A stretch of 20,542 nucleotides of DNA from CAYGZA01 sp964354135 (GTDB taxonomy: Bacteria > Planctomycetota > Planctomycetia > Pirellulales > Thermoguttaceae). Location of the stretch: NCBI GenBank assembly GCA_964354135.1, contig CAYGZA010000079.1:1-20542 (forward strand), given 5' to 3'. How positions within the stretch are numbered: position 1 is the stretch's first letter; each line of letters opens with the position of its first letter. This document shows, piece after piece, positions 1 to 6,114 of this stretch. The translations under genes were made by a program, and so were the position numbers. The notes under the pieces were generated by a model. That model saw nothing but the letters and a program-made list of their open reading frames with translations. It made no database searches and was not told where the DNA came from.

Positions 1-1
1 C

Positions 2-955
2 GACCGGCGGCGGGAACGCCGGATGCTTCTGCCTGAGGAATGGGAATGGCTGCGGGCGGTAACCCTGACTGAAGCGAAGGAGTGGCGGGGTATCCCGGCA
101 GCCGAGCGGGTGATCCTGTATGCCGCCGCGATTCAGACGGGACTACGCCAGAACGAATTGCGTAGTTTGACCCGCGGCTGCCTTTTCTTGGAAGGCGCTC
201 AGCCCTACGTCACCTGCAAGGCCGGCAGCACAAAGAACCTCAAGGATGCCCGGCAGTACGTCCAACCGGAATTGGCGGCAAAACTCAAGGGGCACGTGGC
301 GACAAAGGCTCCTGGGGCGCCCGTGTTCTCCATGCCCGATCGGCAACACGTGGCGAAGATGCTCCGTGCAGACTTGGAAGCAGCCCGGCGGGCATGGGTG
401 AAGTGTGCCTCCCACGATCCCGAGGAACACGCCCGGCGCCGGGAGAGTGAATTCTTGGCCGCCGTCAACCACGATGGGGAAGTGCTCGACTTCCATTCTC
501 TCCGGCATACCTGCGGCGCATGGTTGGTGCTGGCAGGAGGCAGCCCGAAGGCCGTCCAAGCGGTGATGCGGCATAGCTCGATCACGCTCACGATGGATAA
601 CTACGGCCATTTGTTTCCGGGTGAAGAGGCGGCGACCATCGCCCGGTTACCCCTGATGCTATCCGCTCCCCAGAGAGAGGCCCGAGCGACGGGAACGACG
701 GACGGCGCAGCGGAATTGCCGGTGTGTGGCCGTGATCCGTGGGGCCAAAAATGGGGCCACTTGAACGGCGGAGGATGGCAAAACGCGGCGAGATCCGGCG
801 ACCCCCCAGTCTCCGGGGGAAGCAGCACGCAAGAGGCAAAACTCCTTACGCTGTCGATAGATGAGATAAGCCGGCGAGTAGCGGCAACTCCCGGCGAAAG
901 GGTGGCTGAGGGGACTCGAACCCCCAACACCCAGATCCACAGTCTGGTACTCTAA
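2..955 (+). CDS. Tyrosine recombinase/integrase, 5'-truncated by window edge
   Basis: Phage-type integrase catalytic domain that cuts and rejoins DNA through a tyrosine. Numbering from the first in-frame ATG at 23, I see R42 in TGLRQNEL, K71 after the first beta-hairpin, H158-SL-R161 in HSLRHTCG, H184 and the nucleophile Y194 in MDNYGH, so the catalytic set is complete. The frame is open to the left window edge, and the N-terminal SAM-like core-binding domain expected of a full integrase is missing. The real start therefore lies outside the window, and the ATG at 23 is internal. After about residue 210 the protein has a poorly structured tail. Its last 18 residues or so (EGTRTPNTQIHSLVL) are the antisense reading of the tRNA-His gene, so the stop lies inside the tRNA. 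This arrangement is typical of an element integrated into a tRNA 3' end, with the element body to the left. Family assignment is firm; activity is inferred from the intact residues. Confidence 0.9.
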   Translation, partial: DRRRERRMLLPEEWEWLRAVTLTEAKEWRGIPAAERVILYAAAIQTGLRQNELRSLTRGCLFLEGAQPYVTCKAGSTKNLKDARQYVQPELAAKLKGHVATKAPGAPVFSMPDRQHVAKMLRADLEAARRAWVKCASHDPEEHARRRESEFLAAVNHDGEVLDFHSLRHTCGAWLVLAGGSPKAVQAVMRHSSITLTMDNYGHLFPGEEAATIARLPLMLSAPQREARATGTTDGAAELPVCGRDPWGQKWGHLNGGGWQNAARSGDPPVSGGSSTQEAKLLTLSIDEISRRVAATPGERVAEGTRTPNTQIHSLVL

Positions 956-974
956 CCAATTGAGCTACAGCCAC
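901..974 (-). tRNA. tRNA-His (anticodon GUG)
   Basis: The minus strand folds as a complete cloverleaf. The acceptor stem is GTGGCTG/CAGCCAC with C73 as discriminator. The D arm carries AGCTCAATTGGTTAGAG, the anticodon stem CCAGA/TCTGG encloses loop CTGTGGA, and the T arm holds GGTTCGAGTCC. The loop puts GTG at positions 34-36, reading His CAC/CAU. A G is encoded just before position 1 (plus position 975) and can pair with C73, the G-1 identity element specific to tRNA-His. CCA is not encoded. The 3' half overlaps the end of the integrase frame on the opposite strand, so it is the likely attachment site. Confidence 0.96.
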
Positions 975-995
975 CAAGTTGTTTTCTGGCAATGA

Positions 996-1001
996 GTTAT
1001 A
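996..1001 (-). promoter_or_regulatory. Candidate -10 box for tRNA-His
   Basis: On the minus strand TATAAC lies about 20 bases upstream of the encoded G-1 of tRNA-His, the only A/T-rich hexamer in a GC-rich leader. No convincing -35 box is seen at the proper distance. Confidence 0.35.
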
Positions 1002-1145
1002 TCGACGCTGCCGGAGCGGCCGCGCGCGGGCTCACTGAGGTCGGGAGCCGCCCCCGGCCGACGGGTCGATACGCCTAAGGTTATCACAAAACCGGGCTTC
1101 GGCAAGGCCGTGGCGGCGGGATGAGGCGGCTCTTGGCTGTCCCTT

Positions 1146-1175
1146 TTGCCTGGCGAGTGCCGCCCGGCTTATACT
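1146..1175 (+). promoter_or_regulatory. Candidate sigma-70-type promoter for the RraA-like gene
   Basis: TTGCCT (1146-1151, 4 of 6 consensus positions) is followed after 18 bases by TATACT (1170-1175, 5 of 6). Transcription would start near 1182 and leave a leader of about 55 bases before the ATG at 1238. The rest of the 976-1237 gap shows nothing else I can support. Confidence 0.45.
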
Positions 1176-1237
1176 TGTCGCCGGGCTCCGCGGTCGATGA
1201 TGCTCGATGTCCGAACGCACTTGAAGGGGGAATCACC

Positions 1238-2110
1238 ATGAACAGACCGATCGTGTGGCACACCTTGGGAGCTATGGTCACGCTGGGGGTGGCCTCGTTG
1301 CCTTGCCTCCGGCCGGCGACCGCACTCGCCCAGGAAACTGGAAAACCGGCCGAGGAACTCCGTGCCGGCAAGAACTTCATTCCCACCAAAGTCTACGGCG
1401 AAGAACAAGACCAGGGGCTGCTAAGGCTCTTTGCCGGCCTGCGGGTCTCCGACGTCGCCGACGGCATGGACCAGACGGGGCTGCGGAACGTGGGCCTGAT
1501 GTCCGCCGAGATCCGGCCCGTATGGCGCGACCACGAGCATTTTGCGCACCGCTTCGTGGGCATCGCCGTGACCGCCAGGTACGTGCCCACCAATCGGCCC
1601 GTGCAGGGCCGGATGGAGCCCAAGGAATTCGACCGGTGGTCGGGCCAGTGGTACTCGAAGCTCTCTCCCGAGCCCTTCGTCCCGCTGATCCGCAAAGGGA
1701 CGGCCGTGGTGATCGAGGACGCCGAAGCGGTCGACGTGGGCACGATCGGCTCGAACAACATCATGGGCTGGAAGGCCCGGGGCTGCGTCGGCGTGGTCAC
1801 CAGCGCCACCGCGCGCGACACGGACGAGATCGCCATCGAGCGGATCCCGCTGTACTTCCAGAGGCCGGGGCGGGGCATCCGACCGGGACGAAACGAGCTC
1901 GAATCCGTGAACCGCCCGGTGGTTGTCGGCGGCGTGCTGGTGATGCCGGGCGACGTCGTTGTGGCCGACGGCGACGGGGTGGTCGTGGTCCCGCGGCAGC
2001 ACGCCGAAGAGGTCGCCCGCTACGCACGCGCCACGCTCGACGGCGACAAGGAAGGCCGGCGGAAACTGTACCAGAAGCTCGGCATCCCCGCGGACGACTC
2101 GGTACGCTGA
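1238..2110 (+). CDS. Exported RraA-like (HMG aldolase / demethylmenaquinone methyltransferase-like) protein
   Basis: A 290-residue protein of the RraA/HMG-aldolase fold. Cytosolic relatives cleave or decarboxylate 4-hydroxy-4-methyl-2-oxoglutarate or oxaloacetate, or bind RNase E. Family signatures are GSNNIMGWKARGCVGVV (about 171-187), ARDTDE (R193-D194, where relatives place substrate- and metal-binding Arg/Asp) and PGDVVVADGDGVVVVP (237-252). The usual DG before RD is replaced by SAT. The first 31 residues form a signal peptide ending in ALA before Q32. This is unusual because characterised members are cytosolic and shorter. I chose ATG 1238 because GAAGGGGG stands 9-10 bases upstream; an upstream in-frame ATG at 1121 would precede the promoter candidate and hide the signal peptide. 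The permease gene starts 50 bases downstream, so the two are probably co-transcribed. Substrate is unknown. Confidence 0.8.
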   Translation: MNRPIVWHTLGAMVTLGVASLPCLRPATALAQETGKPAEELRAGKNFIPTKVYGEEQDQGLLRLFAGLRVSDVADGMDQTGLRNVGLMSAEIRPVWRDHEHFAHRFVGIAVTARYVPTNRPVQGRMEPKEFDRWSGQWYSKLSPEPFVPLIRKGTAVVIEDAEAVDVGTIGSNNIMGWKARGCVGVVTSATARDTDEIAIERIPLYFQRPGRGIRPGRNELESVNRPVVVGGVLVMPGDVVVADGDGVVVVPRQHAEEVARYARATLDGDKEGRRKLYQKLGIPADDSVR

Positions 2111-2119
2111 TTCTGCCAC

Positions 2120-2155
2120 GGAATGCGCACACGGGACGGGATGCGCACACGGGGA
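2120..2155 (+). repeat. Imperfect 18-bp tandem duplication in the intergenic spacer
   Basis: Two adjacent 18-base units (2120-2137 and 2138-2155) share the core ATGCGCACACGGG and match at 15 of 18 positions. They fill most of the spacer between the RraA-like gene and the permease, and the second unit supplies part of the permease ribosome-binding site (GGGGAGG). Confidence 0.7.
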
Positions 2156-2160
2156 GGACG

Positions 2161-3669
2161 ATGTCGCTAGGGAGCTTCTTCCGGGTCAAGAACATTGATG
2201 CCGTCCTTTCCGAAGGGGACGGGCCCGGGCGCGGCCTGAAGCGCGTGCTCGGCCCCGTTCACCTCATTCTGCTTGGCATTGGGGGGATCATCGGGGCCGG
2301 CATATTCGCCCTGGTGGGCACTGCGGCCGCGGGCGATGCCGCCCGGCCGGGCGCGGGCCCGGCGCTCATCTTGTCTTTCGCTTTGACCGGCGTGGCCTGC
2401 GCGTTCACGGCCTTGTGCTATGCCGAGTTTGCCTCCCTGGCGCCCATCGCCGGCAGCGCCTACACGTACGCCTACACCACCCTGGGCGAAATCGTGGCTT
2501 GGATCATCGGCTGGGACTTGATCCTCGAATACGCCGTGGGGAACATTGCCGTGGCGGTTTCCTGGTCGGGTTACTTTTGCGAGCTGCTCCACGGGTTCGG
2601 CCTGGACATCCCTCGCTACCTCGCCACGGACCTGGGGACCGCGCTGGGCACGCCGGCGATTCTCGACGCGGCTCCGCGGGTGCTGGGCGTTCCGCTGATT
2701 ATCAACTTGCCGGCGGTGCTGGTCGTCGTGGTAATCACCTTGGTGCTCCTCATCGGGATCAAGGAGAGTGCCTGGTTCAACGCCGTGATGGTCGGGATCA
2801 AGCTGGCGGTGCTCGGGTTTTTCATCGCCGTGGGGGTCTGCTATGTCAGGCCGGAGAACTGGCACCCCTTCGCCCCGAACGGCTGGGCGGGAATCCAGGC
2901 CGGGGCCGCCGCCGTCTTCTTCGCGTTCATCGGGTTCGACGCCATCTCCACCACCGCGGAAGAATGCCGCAACCCGCAGCGCGACTTGCCGATCGGCATC
3001 CTCGGCTCGCTGGCCATCTGCACGGCGATCTACATTGCGATCGGGGCGGTGCTCACGGGCATGGTTCCGTGGGACAAGCTGGGCCGGGCCGAGCCTCTTT
3101 CCGTGGCGATGCGGGTGGTCGACCAGGACTGGGCTGCCGGCGTCGTGGCCTTCGGCTCCGTGGTTGCCCACACGGCGGTGCTGCTGGTCTTTCAGTTGGG
3201 GCAGCCGCGGATCCTCCTTTCCATGAGCCGCGACGGCCTCCTGCCGCCCATGTTCGCGCGGACCCACCGCCGATTCAGGACGCCCCACGTCGGGACGATC
3301 CTCAGCGGTTTCTTCGTGGCCGCCGGCGCGGCCTTTGCCAACCTCGAAGACATGGCCGATCTGTGCAGCATCGGCACGCTGGCGGCCTTCGTGATTGTGT
3401 GCGCCGGGATCATCGTGATGCGCGTGCGGGCCCCGCACAGGCCGCGGCCGTTCAAGACCCCGTGGGTCCCCGTGGTTCCGATCCTCGGGATGCTCGCCTG
3501 TCTGTACCTCATGCTCGGGCTGACGCCCGTCGCGTGGGTCCGTTTCCGGAACTGGCTGGCCGTCGGCATGGTGTGCTACCTGATCTACGGCTGCCGCCAC
3601 AGCCGGCTGAACCGGGTCCAACCGCACCCCGAGGAAGGCAGCCGGCCAAGGGGACCGGCAGGCGTTTGA
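2161..3669 (+). CDS. APC-family amino acid permease (cationic amino acid transporter type)
   Basis: A 502-residue polytopic inner-membrane transporter of the amino acid-polyamine-organocation superfamily. The hallmark TM1 glycine motif GIGGIIGAGIF is at 39-49, followed by ALCYAEFASLAPIAGSAYTYAY in TM2-TM3 and the conserved FFAFIGFDAISTTAEECRNP segment in the middle. Both are characteristic of the CAT/YfnA branch that takes up amino acids by proton coupling. I count 12 or more hydrophobic segments. ATG 2161 is preceded by GGGGAGG. The same frame is open far upstream, but that part is an out-of-frame reading of the RraA-like gene. It lies 50 bases after the RraA-like gene, so probably the same transcript. 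The transported substrate cannot be told from sequence. Confidence 0.9.
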   Translation: MSLGSFFRVKNIDAVLSEGDGPGRGLKRVLGPVHLILLGIGGIIGAGIFALVGTAAAGDAARPGAGPALILSFALTGVACAFTALCYAEFASLAPIAGSAYTYAYTTLGEIVAWIIGWDLILEYAVGNIAVAVSWSGYFCELLHGFGLDIPRYLATDLGTALGTPAILDAAPRVLGVPLIINLPAVLVVVVITLVLLIGIKESAWFNAVMVGIKLAVLGFFIAVGVCYVRPENWHPFAPNGWAGIQAGAAAVFFAFIGFDAISTTAEECRNPQRDLPIGILGSLAICTAIYIAIGAVLTGMVPWDKLGRAEPLSVAMRVVDQDWAAGVVAFGSVVAHTAVLLVFQLGQPRILLSMSRDGLLPPMFARTHRRFRTPHVGTILSGFFVAAGAAFANLEDMADLCSIGTLAAFVIVCAGIIVMRVRAPHRPRPFKTPWVPVVPILGMLACLYLMLGLTPVAWVRFRNWLAVGMVCYLIYGCRHSRLNRVQPHPEEGSRPRGPAGV

Positions 3670-3780
3670 CCGGCTGTTTGCGCGGCATCGGTCGTTCCTC
3701 CGCTCGGTCGTTGAGCTTCGCCGGTGGCGCGGGCTTCCAGCCTGTGTGCGCAAGACGTAGGCGACCCGCGGGCCGGCCCC
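3670..3780. other. Convergent intergenic spacer
   Basis: 111 bases between the ends of the permease and the minus-strand lysozyme gene. It is GC-rich and contains GGGCTTCCAGCCTGTG, similar in character to dispersed intergenic repeats I associate with planctomycete genomes. No hairpin with a T tract is visible. Confidence 0.4.
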
Positions 3781-4488
3781 TTACCGGTCCCGCGTGTGCT
3801 GCGTCAGCACAAGCGCGGCGGCGGTGGCCGTGGCGATCTTTGCCGCCTCCAGGAACCGCTGTCTGGTGGCCTCGTTGCGGGCCTCGTCGAGATCACGCCG
3901 ATGACATTTCCCCGCCGCCTTCGACCAGTTCTCGGCCAGGATCGCCTCACGAAGGTTCTGGAAGATCGTATAGAGCTTGGATACCCCGAGGTTGAAGGCC
4001 ATGTCCAGGATCGCCTCTTGCGCGGGCTGCGGAAACGTGTCGAAGGCGTCGAACTTGGCCCGCACCTCCGCGATCTTCGCCTCGATGTCATGATCGAACA
4101 GCGTTTCGCAGAACGCGAGGGTCAGAAACGTCTTGGTGAACTTCTGGTAGTAGCCGGCCGCGTACTTCTTGCCGAACGGCTGGGCCATGACGGCGTTCCA
4201 GTCGGTCTTGATCTCGGCCTGCGTTGCCGCCCGGGTGCGGGGGAGCTGAAAGGTCGGTTCGCGGAGGAGGGGAGTCACTCTCAACGAGGTCAGGAAAGCC
4301 TGCGGACTCGGCGGCGGCGCCGGGTGCGCCGCTTCCTTGATTTGGAAGGAGAGGCCGGTCGCCGCGCCGACGGTTTTCAGCAAGTGGCCGTATCCCACGG
4401 TGACGTGCCCGTTGATGTCGCGGTAGAGGTGATTGGCGAAGCCCTCATACACCTTGAGCTCCGCGCGGAACTGCTGGCTTACGAGCAT
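3781..4488 (-). CDS. T4-type lysozyme (GH24-like muramidase)
   Basis: A 235-residue protein predicted to hydrolyse peptidoglycan between MurNAc and GlcNAc. The N-terminus matches phage T4 lysozyme: E15 in YEGF, D24 in YRDINGH and T30 in VTVGYGHLL. Their spacing (9 and 6 residues) is identical to the T4 catalytic triad E11-D20-T26. A second family block, QEAILDMAFNLGVSKL with F at a following position, is at about 165-185. T4 lysozyme has 164 residues; here roughly 80 residues, including a Pro-rich stretch, separate the active site from the C-terminal helical lobe. No signal peptide is visible. AAGGAGG precedes the ATG, with about 7 bases between. It lies 174 bases behind the rhodanese gene with no holin or phage gene beside it, so it may be a domesticated phage gene, a toxin effector, or part of the minus-strand transcript. 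Family is confident; role is not. Confidence 0.82.
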   Translation of the reverse strand: MLVSQQFRAELKVYEGFANHLYRDINGHVTVGYGHLLKTVGAATGLSFQIKEAAHPAPPPSPQAFLTSLRVTPLLREPTFQLPRTRAATQAEIKTDWNAVMAQPFGKKYAAGYYQKFTKTFLTLAFCETLFDHDIEAKIAEVRAKFDAFDTFPQPAQEAILDMAFNLGVSKLYTIFQNLREAILAENWSKAAGKCHRRDLDEARNEATRQRFLEAAKIATATAAALVLTQHTRDR

Positions 4489-4662
4489 GGCTCGAGCCTC
4501 CTTTTCCTGTTTTTGCGGCGGCGTCTGGACTTGCAGGCGGGAGAAGGAAATAAATCAACCGCACTTGGCAGAAGTTCTAGCCGTACACCGAGCCGGGGCA
4601 ATCGCCAGACTCGCCGCGTTTTGCAGGAGGGCGCGCAACACCCGATGCGGCAAAGGCTTGCG

Positions 4663-6114
4663 TTAAGCCTCTACTGCGTCCCGCGGCGACTCGCGCGGGA
4701 GTGCATCGGCAGACAGTCTGGGAAGAAGGGCGTCGGGGCTCATTCCTGCGCGCCGTGGATGCACGCGCCGGAACGTCCACAGAACAAAGCAGATCCCCAG
4801 GATGAACAGCAGCTCGGTGAATTCCTCCCAGAAGAGGTACCACACGCGGTTCTGATCGTAGGCCCCGCCGAGGACCATGCGCAACATGCCGAACCCCAAG
4901 GGCCCGATCCCGGCCGCGAAGGCGATCTTGGCCGTGGCAATCGGATCGTCCCTCTTCAGCCCGAGGATCGCAAGCGAGACCGCGAACATCAGGATCGCGG
5001 CCGCCGCGCAGTACCAGTTCTCGAAGAGCTGGTAGATCCTCAGATGAGCGTAGTTGTAGAGCTGGCCGAAGACCAGCGTGTTGTAGGAATTGTCCTGCCA
5101 GTCGGCCAGCGGAAGCATGAGGCTCACCGCGATCAGCACCGGGATAATCAGGTAGAACGATTGCTTGAGGCCGCAGGACACGTCGGCGTATTTCACGCAG
5201 CGGCCGCAAAGGGCCAGGGCGGCGCAGCGCCGCTCAGGGTCGCTGAGCATCAGGATCCGGCGGTCCACCCCTTCCAGAAAGGCGTACGCGGTGAAACCGA
5301 AGCACAGGAGCATCCCGTAACTGTGCAAGTACTCGGACAGGTAAGACGTTTCCCGAAAGACGAAGTAGTTGACCGCGCAGGCGTTCTCGCCCAGGAAGAA
5401 GAAGATCATCCCCCAGCGGAGCGCCGCCAGGTCTGGGGCCCGGCTTCTCCATAGGAGGATCGCAACGAGGAGCGAGAGCAGGGTGTAGACCGGTTTGATG
5501 AGGAAGAAGGCGACCACCGCCACTGCTTGCTCGAACACGGGAGACCGGCGGAAGGGAAACTCGACGACTTCGTCCGCCGCGGTTCGCCATCGGTCGAACA
5601 TCTCCCCTTTCGGCACCGGGACGTCGGGGCTCCACGGCGGGATCTTGCCCCAGGCGCGCGGCTGCCGTCCCAATTCCTCGACGGTGCTGCGGATCCACTC
5701 CTGGATTCCGCCCCGGACGTTGAGCGCCTCCGCAACTCCGATCGCGGCGAGGTGCGCGGCGGCCCTTCGGCTGGCGATCCCCACGTCGCAGACCAGCAGG
5801 AGCGTCTTGTCGCGGAACTCCGCCGGGAGTTCGCCGGGGGTCGCCGCGGCGAGGAGTTCTTCGAGCGGCCAGCCAACAGCCCCGTCGATGTGACCCGTGG
5901 AAAACGCCTTGGGCGGCCGGACGTCGACCAGCACCGCCGCTGACGCCGGCTCGCGGAGCAGGGCCTTGGCCCGCTGGGGCGTGATCGTCGCCCCGCGGCC
6001 GACGAGCCACCAGTAGAGGATCACCGGCACCGCACCGCCCGCCACGACGATCCCGGCAACCGTCCAGAAGACACCCCGCGGCGGCCCGCCGCGCTCAGGC
6101 CCGCTCGACGCCAT
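4663..6114 (-). CDS. Rhodanese-domain polytopic membrane protein
   Basis: A 483-residue protein with an N-terminal membrane anchor (about 16-38), a rhodanese domain (about 43-146) and five to seven further hydrophobic segments (about 195-450). The rhodanese loop reads CDVGIASR with the persulfide-forming Cys at 109, so sulfur transfer or thiol relay is chemically possible; LVDVRPPKAFSTGHIDGA is the standard first rhodanese motif. In a loop between membrane segments, C297, C303, C306 and C314 form a cluster (CGRC plus two flanking Cys) that could bind metal or make disulfides. The membrane part matches no family I recognise. Its start codon lies 20 bases inside the end of the Lgt-radical SAM gene, implying translational coupling and a shared task. 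The fusion and the neighbour suggest sulfur or redox supply at the membrane; this is inference. Confidence 0.8.
   Translation of the reverse strand: MASSGPERGGPPRGVFWTVAGIVVAGGAVPVILYWWLVGRGATITPQRAKALLREPASAAVLVDVRPPKAFSTGHIDGAVGWPLEELLAAATPGELPAEFRDKTLLLVCDVGIASRRAAAHLAAIGVAEALNVRGGIQEWIRSTVEELGRQPRAWGKIPPWSPDVPVPKGEMFDRWRTAADEVVEFPFRRSPVFEQAVAVVAFFLIKPVYTLLSLLVAILLWRSRAPDLAALRWGMIFFFLGENACAVNYFVFRETSYLSEYLHSYGMLLCFGFTAYAFLEGVDRRILMLSDPERRCAALALCGRCVKYADVSCGLKQSFYLIIPVLIAVSLMLPLADWQDNSYNTLVFGQLYNYAHLRIYQLFENWYCAAAAILMFAVSLAILGLKRDDPIATAKIAFAAGIGPLGFGMLRMVLGGAYDQNRVWYLFWEEFTELLFILGICFVLWTFRRVHPRRAGMSPDALLPRLSADALPRESPRDAVEA

Noticed and set aside
2167..3753. Minus-strand 528-residue open frame
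   Set aside because: Antisense of the permease; Arg/His/Pro-rich with no start signals.
3724..5454. Plus-strand 576-residue open frame
   Set aside because: It crosses antisense to both the lysozyme and the rhodanese gene, each of which has clear motifs on the minus strand.
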